This document shows, in pieces, positions 1 through 7,444 of a DNA stretch of 11,079 bases (position 1 is its first letter; every line of letters starts with the position of its first letter). The position numbers and the translations under genes were made by a program. This DNA comes from Marinilabiliales bacterium (GTDB taxonomy: Bacteria; Bacteroidota; Bacteroidia; Bacteroidales; UBA12077): contig PKTC01000214.1 in assembly GCA_002869305.1 (NCBI GenBank), forward strand, positions 1 to 11,079. Reading direction: 5' to 3'. The notes beneath the pieces were generated by a model. The model saw nothing but the letters and a program-made list of their open reading frames with translations, was not told where the DNA came from and did not search any database.

Positions 1-121
1 AGACTTCCATTTTTTCCATTTCAGGCTTATAATCAAGATTTGTGATTGACACATGAACCGGATGCGAACAAAATGTCGAGAAAAATAAAAATATAGAAAG
101 ACTTACAGTATTTAAAATCAT
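1..121 (-). CDS. DUF6702-like exported protein, 5' end only
   Basis: Reading the reverse strand from the ATG at 121 gives 40 residues that run off the left edge of the window. The start is a hydrophobic signal peptide (MILNTVSLSIFLFFSTFCS), followed by HPVHVSITNLDYKPEMEKME. A short leader peptide followed by a His-Pro/Lys-x-His/Tyr-V-S-x-T strand and a Y-x-P/E segment is how DUF6702 proteins of Bacteroidota begin; these are small exported proteins of unknown function, often near secreted peptidases. Only the first strand of the mature domain is visible, so the family call rests on a short similarity judged by eye. There is a cysteine at residue 18 within the leader, so a lipoprotein is possible, but the residues before it do not form a convincing lipobox. 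The gene is divergent from the caspase-like gene at 277. Confidence 0.6.
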   Translation of the reverse strand, partial: MILNTVSLSIFLFFSTFCSHPVHVSITNLDYKPEMEKMEV

Positions 122-216
122 AAGCTAAAATTACTACTTTTTATGTTTGTAAAAATAAAATCGAAATCAATTCTATCTTAAATCTTTTTTGCTCTTGTTA
201 AATCATTCTCCTAAAC

Positions 217-247
217 TTGGAATCTTTATTATAATTAAGTATTTTGG
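217..247 (+). promoter_or_regulatory. Possible Bacteroidota-type promoter for the caspase-like gene
   Basis: TTGG at 217-220, a 19-base spacer, and TATTTTGG at 240-247 fit the Bacteroidota pattern of a -33 TTG/TTTG box and a -7 TAnnTTTG box, with one mismatch in the -7 box. The likely transcript start would lie about 22 bases before the ATG at 277. The match is by eye only, in AT-rich DNA where chance matches are common. Confidence 0.3.
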
Positions 248-276
248 TGTATCCATTATTTTATTCTTATACCAAT

Positions 277-2160
277 ATGAAAACATTAAAAAATTTACTG
301 TTGATTATAGCTTTTTTGGGCTTTTCAAGATCTTTTGCTCAACAAATTGAGAACCTTCGTATAAAGTCATTCGAAGATAAAATTAATTTAATGTATGATA
401 TCTCTCACGAGAAATCTGGGCAGTTATTTAATGTAAAAGTGCTTTGCTCGGAAAATGGAGGCCAAACTTTTGAAGTTCCAGTGAATACTGTAAGTGGCGA
501 TATAGGTCAAAACATTGAAGGTGGAAAAGATAAAATAATTATTTGGGATGCCTTAAAGGACAACCAAAACCTTAAAGGAGATAATTATGTTTTTAAAATC
601 ATAGCGATTCCAGGCGAAATAATTAATCAAACTGATCATGTTGAAGGTTTTTATTTTGAACTCATGAAATGCTACAGAAAAGACCATAAAATAGTTTGTA
701 TTTTAAAGGTTATTAATAATGGGAAACAAAGAGATCTTAAAATTATAAACCGATTGGGTCGTGCTTATGATTTTAAGGGCAATAGATTGGAAGCTAATTT
801 TTCAAAACTTGGCAGAGTCACAGGAAATGCTCGCTATTCTACTCCTACTCTTACCTTTCAGCAAAATATGGAACAAATAGCGGTTTACACTTTTGATATT
901 ACAGAAAATTTTTCGAATCGTATTAAAATGCTTGAGTTTGGTGTAGAAGTTTTAGAAATAACATATGGATTAGATTTAAAGGTTGGCAATATTCAATTTA
1001 AGGATATTTCTTTCGATAATACAGCGGAAGCAGCTAAAACAGAAATAACATCAGAAAACACCAAACTAAACCTAGGACCAGAGATAACCAGGGTTATTGA
1101 TACGAATCCACCTCTAATAAGCATAACAAGTCCAGCATTAGACAAAGAGAAATCTATTACAGTTCATAATGAAGAAATTATTATTAAGGGTAAAGCTAGT
1201 GATGAAAACGGGATTTTTGAAATTACCGTAAATGGAATGTATACCAATTTAAAAGAGAATGGAGAGTTTGAAGCAGACGCCTATTTAGCTGAAGGAAGCA
1301 ATAATATTTATTTTAGAGTGGTAGACAAGTTCAATAATGTAACTGAAGAAACGTATGCAATTAATTATCAGATATTAAATAAACAGAATCAAAGACAAAC
1401 AAATGTAAAAAATAATGATCCTTCATTGATGCATGAGGAATCTGCCAAAGAAGGAAAGTATTATGCCTTATTTATTGGGGTAAGTGAATATAAAGATCCA
1501 GAAATTGGAAATTTGGATCAACCCATTACAGATGCCGAAAGATTGCTAAATACTCTTGTTCAATACTATACTTTTGAAAAAGAAAATGTAACCTTCCTTA
1601 AAAGTCCAACACGTGAAGAGATAATATCAGAATTAGATCGCTTGAACAAAGATATTACAGAAGATGATAATTTACTCGTATTCTACGCTGGCCATGGATA
1701 TTGGGATCGACAAGATGAAATTGGTTACTGGTTACCATCCGATGCAAAAAAAGCAAACACTGCGAATTGGATGAGAAATAGTACCATACGCGATTATTTA
1801 CGAACTGTTGATACGAAACACACTTTACTTATTGCAGATGCATGTTTTAGTGGAGGTATTTTTAAAAGCCGGAAAGCATTTACCTATGCACCCAAAACAA
1901 TACAAGAACTATATATTAATCCGAGTCGTAAAGCAATGACAAGTGGTTCATTAAAAGAGGTACCTGATAAAAGTGTATTTCTGTTATATCTGAACAAAAG
2001 ACTTTCAGAAAATACCAAACCATTCATATCAACAGAGGAGTTATTTAGTAGTTTTAAAACTGCTGTTATGAATAACAGTCCAAACACTCCATTGTATGGA
2101 GAAATTAAAGATACCGGTGACGAAGGAGGAGATTTTATTTTTGTAAAAAGAACCAACTAA
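277..2160 (+). CDS. Secreted caspase-like (C14 fold) protein with Ig-like domains
   Basis: The start is placed at the ATG at 277 because it opens a clean signal peptide (MKTLKNLLLIIAFLGFSRSFA, cleavage before QQ); an upstream TTG at 244 in the same frame would put hydrophilic residues before it. The protein is 627 residues. Residues about 22-118 form a beta-sandwich with the NGGQTF, VSGDIG and IIWD pattern often found in exported Bacteroidota proteins. Residues 125-260 are another beta-rich region I do not recognise. Residues about 278-365 (NPPLISITSP onward) look like a bacterial Ig-like/glucodextranase-B type domain. From about 395 a caspase fold begins (YYALFIGVSEY). It has the catalytic His473 in YAGHGY and Cys523 in DACFSGG, so the dyad is complete. 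It probably acts in the periplasm or outside the cell as a cysteine peptidase; substrates are unknown. No type IX secretion C-terminal domain is seen. A terminator follows directly. Confidence 0.88.
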   Translation: MKTLKNLLLIIAFLGFSRSFAQQIENLRIKSFEDKINLMYDISHEKSGQLFNVKVLCSENGGQTFEVPVNTVSGDIGQNIEGGKDKIIIWDALKDNQNLKGDNYVFKIIAIPGEIINQTDHVEGFYFELMKCYRKDHKIVCILKVINNGKQRDLKIINRLGRAYDFKGNRLEANFSKLGRVTGNARYSTPTLTFQQNMEQIAVYTFDITENFSNRIKMLEFGVEVLEITYGLDLKVGNIQFKDISFDNTAEAAKTEITSENTKLNLGPEITRVIDTNPPLISITSPALDKEKSITVHNEEIIIKGKASDENGIFEITVNGMYTNLKENGEFEADAYLAEGSNNIYFRVVDKFNNVTEETYAINYQILNKQNQRQTNVKNNDPSLMHEESAKEGKYYALFIGVSEYKDPEIGNLDQPITDAERLLNTLVQYYTFEKENVTFLKSPTREEIISELDRLNKDITEDDNLLVFYAGHGYWDRQDEIGYWLPSDAKKANTANWMRNSTIRDYLRTVDTKHTLLIADACFSGGIFKSRKAFTYAPKTIQELYINPSRKAMTSGSLKEVPDKSVFLLYLNKRLSENTKPFISTEELFSSFKTAVMNNSPNTPLYGEIKDTGDEGGDFIFVKRTN

Positions 2161-2187
2161 TTTTTGAATACTAGCTTAATAACTATT

Positions 2188-2220
2188 AAAGAGAGGCCGT
2201 TGCAAAGCTTCTCTTTTTTT
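2188..2220 (+). terminator. Intrinsic terminator after the caspase-like gene
   Basis: AAAGAGAGGC (2188-2197) pairs with GCTTCTCTTT (2207-2216), with one G-U pair and a 9-base loop, and runs into a T tract ending at 2220. It sits 28 bases after the stop codon and separates this gene from the aminomutase gene, which therefore needs its own promoter; I did not find a good one in the 33 bases before that start. Confidence 0.85.
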
Positions 2221-2253
2221 AGTATATTAATGGCTTAACTATAATTTAAGACT

Positions 2254-4446
2254 ATGTCTACAATTATTCACGAACTAGACCAAATTGCCATTTCAGTAAA
2301 ATCGCATATGTTATTGCGAAAGCTTCTTAAAGAAAATCCTCTTTTGGATGAAATCATGCGAAATGCAAGAAATGAGACTGAAGCTTTAATTGGAGTCAGA
2401 AACTGGATATTAGAAGCTCTTAAGAAACATGACGATGCTTACAAATTTTATAAACATGAGGTTAAATGCCGTGAATCTTTTGAGAAACTAGAATGGAAAG
2501 ATTTTGCCGCAATTCGTATTTTAGATTATATTGATAACGCCGGTCGTGAATTTGATGACTTAAATTTAAGAGGAGAAAAAGCAATTAGCAATCCCATTGC
2601 TTTAATTTGGTTGGCAGTGAACTTTGGAACAGGAGGTGCAAAACCTTTTTTCTTTGAAGATATGCTTCAACTTTTCAGGCAATTTACCGGAAATTTAAAA
2701 AGAGAAATCCCTTCAAAAGAAAAGGTTGAAGAATGGATGGACCGTTGGACATATGGGTTAGACCCTAGGATAGCAAAGTTACGAGAAGAAAATCGGGAAC
2801 GAATATTAAAGATTTTAATTAACAAAATAGATTCAGGCGAAATTAAAGACTCAAAATATTTCTTTGAATCAGGCCTTTCACAGGAACAAAAATACCTCAA
2901 AATGCTTGAATGGTGGGACGAAAATGTTTTTCATTTAAGATTTGCTGTTCGAACACCAGAACTACTTAATGAGCTCTTGGGGAATTCACTAGATCCTGAT
3001 ACCATGAAAATATTATACGAAGCACATGAGCAAGGCATTCCATTTTTTGTCAATCCTTATTACCTGTCGTTACTTCATGTCAGAGTTCCTTATTTTGCCG
3101 TAGGCGCCGATCTTGCCATTCGTCATTATGTAATATACAGCAAGCAACTACTCGATGAATATGGATACATAATTGCCTGGGAAAAGGAAGATATTGTTGA
3201 ACCTGGAAAACCAAATGCAGCTGGCTGGCTGTTACCCAACGAACATAATGTTCACAGACGTTATCCTGAAGTTGCCATCTTAATTCCTGATACAATGGGG
3301 CGTGCATGTGGTGGTCTATGTTCATCTTGTCAGAGAATGTATGATTTCCAAAAAGGAAATTTAAACTTTAGCCTGGATAAACTAAAGCCCAGAGAAACAT
3401 GGGAAGAAAAGCTTAAAAAATTAATTGGATATTTCGAGAATGATCCCCAGTTGCGCGATATACTAGTTACGGGAGGTGATGCTTTAATGAGCTCTGATAA
3501 GTCGCTTGAGAAAATTCTAAATGAAATCTATGAAATGGCTAAGAGGAAAAAGATAGCCAACGAAAAAAGAACTAACGATGAAAAATACGCGGAAATCGTA
3601 AGAGTGCGTTTAGGGTCAAGACTACCTGTGTATTTGCCTCAACGAATAACAAACAACTTAACTCAAATTCTTAAAGAGTTCAAAACCAAGGCTTCCAAAA
3701 TTGGAATCATGCAGTTCGTAATTCAAACACATTTTGAATCTCCAATGGAAGTTACTCCTGAAGCTCGCGAAGGAATAAGAATGCTAATCAATGCAGGATG
3801 GACAGTGACAAATCAGTTGGTTTTTACTGCAGCAGCATCGCGCCGCGGGCATTCATCGAAACTTCGTATGGTACTTAATGATATAGGAATTATTAATTAT
3901 TATACTTTTAGTGTAAAAGGATATATGGAAAATAACTTCAATTTTGCTACCAACGAGCGTGCAGTTCAGGAACAAATGGAAGAGAAAATATATGGGAAGA
4001 TTCCAGAAGAATATTACGAAGAGATCAAGGATTTTCCAAATCATTCAGAAACTCTGGTAGAAAATATTGAAGAATTAAGAAGCAAAGCAAATCTGCCATT
4101 TTTGGGCACCGATCGTAATGTATTAAATCTTCCAGGTGTGGGTAAAAGCCTTACCTTCCGAACCATTGGAATAACTCGATATGGTCGACGTATTTTAGAA
4201 TTTGATCATGATGCGAATAGAAATCATAGCCCGATTATTGAAAAAATAGGTAAAGTTATTATCATCGAATCTAAATCGATTAGTGAATATTTGGAACAGT
4301 TGGAAAGTATTGGTGAAGATATTTCAGATTACGAAAGCATCTGGGGATATTCCATTGGAGAAACAGAGCCGAGAGTTCCAATATACGAGTATCCAAAATA
4401 TGATTATAAAGTTACGTTGGAAAATACAAATTTGGAAATTGCATAA
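2254..4446 (+). CDS. KamA-family radical SAM aminomutase, glutamate 2,3-aminomutase-like
   Basis: A 730-residue PLP- and radical-SAM-dependent aminomutase. The [4Fe-4S]/SAM triad is Cys352, Cys356, Cys359 (CGGLCSSC), followed by Arg361 at the place of the carboxylate-binding Arg134 of clostridial lysine 2,3-aminomutase (LAM). TGGDAL (406-411) is the SAM-binding motif, and R-x-GSR-x-P-V-x-LPQRIT is the typical KamA core. The PLP lysine is Lys631 in LPGVGKS, matching the LAM PGGGGK motif. LAM holds the substrate side-chain amine with Asp293 and Asp330. Aligned by hand, these are Lys555 (YYTFSVK) and Asn625 (NLPGVGK). As I recall, clostridial glutamate 2,3-aminomutase has the same Lys/Asn swap, so L-glutamate to beta-glutamate is the likeliest reaction. 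Beta-glutamate is a compatible solute in some anaerobes and marine microbes. The protein has about 230 extra N-terminal, mostly helical residues and an insertion of about 33 residues between Lys555 and Asn625. Cysteines for the LAM zinc site are absent from the C-terminus. Family call is firm; substrate is inference. Confidence 0.85.
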   Translation: MSTIIHELDQIAISVKSHMLLRKLLKENPLLDEIMRNARNETEALIGVRNWILEALKKHDDAYKFYKHEVKCRESFEKLEWKDFAAIRILDYIDNAGREFDDLNLRGEKAISNPIALIWLAVNFGTGGAKPFFFEDMLQLFRQFTGNLKREIPSKEKVEEWMDRWTYGLDPRIAKLREENRERILKILINKIDSGEIKDSKYFFESGLSQEQKYLKMLEWWDENVFHLRFAVRTPELLNELLGNSLDPDTMKILYEAHEQGIPFFVNPYYLSLLHVRVPYFAVGADLAIRHYVIYSKQLLDEYGYIIAWEKEDIVEPGKPNAAGWLLPNEHNVHRRYPEVAILIPDTMGRACGGLCSSCQRMYDFQKGNLNFSLDKLKPRETWEEKLKKLIGYFENDPQLRDILVTGGDALMSSDKSLEKILNEIYEMAKRKKIANEKRTNDEKYAEIVRVRLGSRLPVYLPQRITNNLTQILKEFKTKASKIGIMQFVIQTHFESPMEVTPEAREGIRMLINAGWTVTNQLVFTAAASRRGHSSKLRMVLNDIGIINYYTFSVKGYMENNFNFATNERAVQEQMEEKIYGKIPEEYYEEIKDFPNHSETLVENIEELRSKANLPFLGTDRNVLNLPGVGKSLTFRTIGITRYGRRILEFDHDANRNHSPIIEKIGKVIIIESKSISEYLEQLESIGEDISDYESIWGYSIGETEPRVPIYEYPKYDYKVTLENTNLEIA

Positions 4447-4580
4447 TTGTTGAGGTTTAGTTAATTATTTAATTAATTTTATATCCTTATTTTTAAGGAT
4501 GAAATATTATCGAATTAAATATTATTATAACCTAAAAACTGGAATTATTATAGGTTTTAAAAACACTTATAAGTTCCTTA

Positions 4581-4614
4581 TTTGCCTTTATATCTTCTCG
4601 GAGCTATAATTTTT
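4581..4614 (+). promoter_or_regulatory. Possible promoter before the second radical SAM gene
   Basis: TTTG at 4581-4584 and an AT-rich box at 4605-4614 (TATAATTTTT) could be -33 and -7 elements, with spacing of 20 to 22 bases depending on how the -7 box is aligned. If real, transcription would begin near 4620, just before a cluster of small hairpins (4621-4671), giving a leader of about 70 bases. The match to TAnnTTTG is imperfect. Confidence 0.25.
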
Positions 4615-4620
4615 CTCATC

Positions 4621-4671
4621 TTATTCTAAGAATAATCCTTACCAAAGGATTTTGAATCAAAATTCTCAAAA
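4621..4671 (+). promoter_or_regulatory. Cluster of three small hairpins in the leader of the second radical SAM gene
   Basis: Three consecutive inverted repeats lie in 51 bases. They are TTATTC-TAA-GAATAA (4621-4635), AATCCTT-ACCA-AAGGATT (4634-4651), and TTTTGAAT-CAAA-ATTC-TC-AAAA (4650-4671, with a 2-base bulge). Neighbouring stems share two bases, so not all can be complete at once. The cluster ends 17 bases before the ATG at 4689. No T tract follows a strong stem, so it is not a plain terminator. A structured 5' leader or an operator are both possible, and short stems arise easily in AT-rich DNA. Confidence 0.35.
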
Positions 4672-4688
4672 TTTATTAGAAACATTAG

Positions 4689-6020
4689 ATGAGTGCATAT
4701 ATCAATTATTTTAATGAGTTAACCAATAAAAATAGGTTAAAATATCCTGAATACAGTGGACAGATAAAATGGATAGGATATCATGAAGCATTAGTTAAGG
4801 AAGAAGAAAAAAATATGCTTCTTAAAAAGCTTGAGGGTAAGATCAACTGGTCATTTAAAAACACTAAACCCTGGATTAATAGTTTATCTAAAGGATGCCA
4901 ACTTTGTGGCCAAGGAGAGTGGTCATGCCTTTTTATCACCGGAAAATGCAATGCTAATTGTTTTTATTGCCCTACTTCTCAAGATATGGACGGTATTCCC
5001 TCAACTCAATTAACAAGTTTTGAAAATCCCGAAGATTATGTTCAATATCTTAGATATTTTAACTTTAAGGGATCGAGTTTAAGTGGAGGGGAACCGTTGT
5101 TAGTATTTGAACGAACAAAGCAATTCATCCAAACAATTAAAAAAGGTCTAGGTGATAACATTTACCTGTGGATTTATACCAATGGTTTATTGGGTTCTAA
5201 AGATGCCTTTAAACAACTTGTAAATGCAGGTATTGATGAGGTCAGATTTGATATTGGAGCAACTAATTACAATTTAAAATATTTAAAGCAGGCAAGTGGC
5301 ATTATTCCGAACATAACTGTCGAAATACCTGCAGTACCCGAAGATTTTGAAAAAATAAAACAAGCTATACCAGAATTAATAAGGCTTGGTGTTACGAATT
5401 TAAATCTACATCAATTAAGATTAACCAATTATAATGCACCAAAGCTTCTAAAAAGAGATTATACTTACTTGCATGGAGAGCAGGCAACTGTATTAGAATC
5501 GGAATTAACTGCATTAAAGATATTAGAATTTGTTGCAGTTAAAGGGCTTAAAATTGGAGTTAATTACTGTGCATTTCATTTTAAAAATAGATTTCAAAAA
5601 GCCGGATTTCGCAAAAAAGTTGCCATAAAATTTCAAGAACCACTTACTCAGTTAACAGAAAATGGCTACTTAAGAAGCATATATAACAAAGATTCTTCTT
5701 ACTTTATTGAGGATAGCAAACTTTTAGATGTTAACCGGAAAAGTGTTGATAATATTAATAATATTGAAATTTCATTTAGCGGGTTAAGCTTTGATGATCA
5801 TTTAGAAAATCATTTATTCCTGAAAAAGATTATAATTGGAAATAAAGCTTTTTTTCTAAGAAAAGGACTAAGTCAGAATTCCCAGTCTTTAAATTATGTT
5901 GAGCTTGAAAAATTTGTAAATCTTTTTAAAAATAATGGATTAAGTGTTCCACCAGATAAAGATATTTTTGAGCTTTGGAAAAGTGAATTTATTGAATGGA
6001 ACTTAAGAGAATATTTCTAA
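4689..6020 (+). CDS. COG2108-like radical SAM protein of unknown substrate
   Basis: A 443-residue radical SAM enzyme distantly related to pyruvate formate-lyase activating enzymes. The SAM-cluster triad is Cys87, Cys91, Cys94 (CNANCFYC), and GGEP at 133-136 binds the SAM amino group. It is preceded by GCQLCGQGEWSC (69-80), a feature I associate with COG2108 proteins of archaea and some bacteria. Apart from the SAM triad the protein has exactly four cysteines, Cys70, Cys73, Cys80 and Cys294 (NYCAFHFK), which could hold an auxiliary iron-sulfur cluster or a zinc ion. Residues from about 80 to 300 form the partial TIM barrel. The last 110 or so residues, after the basic stretch following Cys294, look like a separate accessory domain. 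The gene follows the KamA-type gene on the same strand with a 242-base gap, so co-transcription is uncertain. No reaction can be assigned. The ATG at 4689 is the first start in frame and places the usual N-terminal segment before GCxxC. Confidence 0.85.
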   Translation: MSAYINYFNELTNKNRLKYPEYSGQIKWIGYHEALVKEEEKNMLLKKLEGKINWSFKNTKPWINSLSKGCQLCGQGEWSCLFITGKCNANCFYCPTSQDMDGIPSTQLTSFENPEDYVQYLRYFNFKGSSLSGGEPLLVFERTKQFIQTIKKGLGDNIYLWIYTNGLLGSKDAFKQLVNAGIDEVRFDIGATNYNLKYLKQASGIIPNITVEIPAVPEDFEKIKQAIPELIRLGVTNLNLHQLRLTNYNAPKLLKRDYTYLHGEQATVLESELTALKILEFVAVKGLKIGVNYCAFHFKNRFQKAGFRKKVAIKFQEPLTQLTENGYLRSIYNKDSSYFIEDSKLLDVNRKSVDNINNIEISFSGLSFDDHLENHLFLKKIIIGNKAFFLRKGLSQNSQSLNYVELEKFVNLFKNNGLSVPPDKDIFELWKSEFIEWNLREYF

Positions 6021-6117
6021 GTTTTATGAATATATTTCCTTTTAGTCATCATAGAATTTTCTTGATACTCTTAGGGCAATTCTGTAACTCATGTTTTCCT
6101 TCTAATTAGTATAATAA

Positions 6118-6148
6118 TTGTTTATCAATCAAAAAAATGCTAACTTTC
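6118..6148 (+). promoter_or_regulatory. Bacteroidota-type promoter for the STAS-like gene
   Basis: TTG at 6118-6120, a 20-base spacer, and TAACTTTC at 6141-6148 match the -33 and -7 pattern of the Bacteroidota housekeeping sigma factor, with one mismatch at the last base of the -7 box. This would give a leader of roughly 55 bases before the ATG at 6209. The 188 bases between the radical SAM gene and this gene hold nothing else that I can identify. Confidence 0.42.
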
Positions 6149-6208
6149 ATTTAATAACGGTGTTTATTTACACATATATTGTTTTTTAACCTAACACTTA
6201 TTGAATTA

Positions 6209-6586
6209 ATGAAACACACAGTTGATGTAAACATACATGATGAAATCTGTACAATAAAAGTTACAGGTGTGCATAATAGACCTGAAGATTCCTATAAATT
6301 ACTAGCCATTGCAGGACAAGTTAGTAAAGAAAATGGATGCTCAAGTTTTATATTTGACATGCAAGAAGCAAAAATCATTTCAACAACCATGAGCGCTGCG
6401 TTAGAAACTGTCCTCAAACCAGAAAAATATGGAGTAAGCAACCAGTTTCAGATAGCAGTTGTGTATCAAAAAATTCAAAAAGATCATTTATTTATGGAAA
6501 GTGTAGGTGCAAGTCGTGGAGCAAGAGCCTTTAAAATTTTTGATAACTTAGAGAAAGCTCAGAATTGGATTTCTGCAAGAAACTGA
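6209..6586 (+). CDS. Small SpoIIAA/STAS-like domain protein
   Basis: A 125-residue soluble protein with no signal peptide or membrane segment. The start is the ATG at 6209; a TTG at 6179 in the same frame would add ten hydrophobic residues and is less likely. The pattern is an early strand (ICTIKVTG), a helix with the segment SYKLLAIAGQV, a strand ending in an acidic residue (SFIFDMQEAK), a helix, a second core strand (QFQIAVVYQ), and a last strand plus helix (AFKIFDNLEKAQNWI). This alternating alpha/beta order and the ending, where a phenylalanine-rich strand leads to a helix with WI or WL, resemble SpoIIAA-like/STAS-related proteins. Such domains serve in protein-protein signalling or lipid binding, but the role here is unknown. 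Its stop codon lies 22 bases from the stop of the convergent dehydrogenase gene. Confidence 0.6.
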   Translation: MKHTVDVNIHDEICTIKVTGVHNRPEDSYKLLAIAGQVSKENGCSSFIFDMQEAKIISTTMSAALETVLKPEKYGVSNQFQIAVVYQKIQKDHLFMESVGASRGARAFKIFDNLEKAQNWISARN

Positions 6587-6608
6587 TTATCAATTACATC
6601 GTACGGAC

Positions 6609-7307
6609 TTACCAAGGTATTTCCTTCATATCTCTAAAAAACTTGCCCGTTAAACTTTGAGGAGCATCAGAAGCTAGCCAAACTGGGGTTTCTGCACCTT
6701 TCTTAACATTACGTGTTGCACTTTGTCCACCCATATCGGTTTGAACCCAACCAGGACACAAAGAATTAACCGAGATATTTTTACTCAAGAGTTCGAAAGC
6801 AAGCTGTTTCGTAATCATATTTACACCCGCCTTATAAACACAATATGCAGGAGACCATCCTCCAACTTCATCGCTCATGGCACCTCCACTACTTGAAATA
6901 TTAATTATTCTGCCTCCTTTTGGAATAAATTTCAAAAATTCCTTGCTTACATTAATTACACCTAAACTATTTGTTTGGATCGTTCTTTCGATAATGTTTG
7001 GATCGTTACATAATAAACTTCTATCCTCTTGTAACAATATAGCAGCATTATTAATTAATACATCTAGTTTTATATTTCGTTTTGAAAATTCAAAAGCTGC
7101 TTCTTGAACACTTTCCAAATCACTTACATCCATAATTAATTTATCTGCATCAATACCTTCATTTCGGATTTTTTGAAGCGATTGGTTTACTCTAACTTCA
7201 TTTCTACCGGAAAGAAAAACTTTAAAGCCTCTTTGCCCCAACTGCCGGGCGGTTTCATAACCTATACCTTTATTTGAGCCTGTAATTAAAACTGTTTTTA
7301 ACATCAT
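6609..7307 (-). CDS. Short-chain dehydrogenase/reductase (SDR) family oxidoreductase
   Basis: A 232-residue classical SDR, probably NADP-dependent and cytosolic. The Rossmann dinucleotide motif is TGSNKGIG (residues 9-16). Arg35 after the second strand (FLSGR) suggests NADPH preference. D60 sits in the MDVSD segment that binds the adenine ring. NNAA (86-89) is the structural motif, the catalytic Ser is in ISSSGG (138-140), and the catalytic Tyr155 and Lys159 form YxxxK (YCVYK). The segment CPGWVQTDMGG follows as expected. The C-terminus (LTGKFFRDMKEIPW) resembles a subgroup similar to plant carbonyl/menthol-type reductases, but the substrate cannot be assigned. The gene starts MM, so either ATG (7307 or 7304) may be used. 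It is divergent from the transporter gene at 7445 and converges with the STAS-like gene. Confidence 0.88.
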   Translation of the reverse strand: MMLKTVLITGSNKGIGYETARQLGQRGFKVFLSGRNEVRVNQSLQKIRNEGIDADKLIMDVSDLESVQEAAFEFSKRNIKLDVLINNAAILLQEDRSLLCNDPNIIERTIQTNSLGVINVSKEFLKFIPKGGRIINISSSGGAMSDEVGGWSPAYCVYKAGVNMITKQLAFELLSKNISVNSLCPGWVQTDMGGQSATRNVKKGAETPVWLASDAPQSLTGKFFRDMKEIPW

Positions 7308-7360
7308 TACTTTAAAAATATTTACATAATATAAACAATGAAATGTTTTTGTGGTTTACT

Positions 7361-7392
7361 GTAAGTTAAGATATTTTACTATTTGAGACAAA
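7361..7392 (-). promoter_or_regulatory. Possible reverse-strand promoter for the SDR gene
   Basis: On the reverse strand, TTTG (plus-strand 7389-7392), a 20-base spacer and TAACTTAC (plus-strand 7361-7368) approximate the Bacteroidota -33/-7 pattern, with two mismatches in the -7 box. It lies in the 137-base region shared with the divergent transporter gene, for which I found no comparable match. Confidence 0.28.
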
Positions 7393-7444
7393 AAAGTCAT
7401 GCATTAAACAGATCCTTACTTCTACTAACTAACAGATTAAAACT

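Noticed and set aside
244..276. In-frame TTG at 244 as start of the caspase-like protein
   Set aside because: It would put 11 residues ahead of a normal signal peptide, and it lies within the likely -7 promoter box; the ATG at 277 is better.
3080..3325. Open frame on the reverse strand inside the aminomutase gene
   Set aside because: It lies antisense to a highly conserved region including the SAM-cluster motif, and its translation shows no recognisable domain.
4512..4560. AACCTA...TAGGTT inverted repeat as a terminator for the aminomutase gene
   Set aside because: The stem is six pairs with a loop of more than 15 bases and no T tract; chance pairing in AT-rich sequence is likely.
6179..6208. 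In-frame TTG at 6179 as start of the STAS-like protein
   Set aside because: The added hydrophobic residues are not part of the fold pattern, and an ATG is available at 6209.
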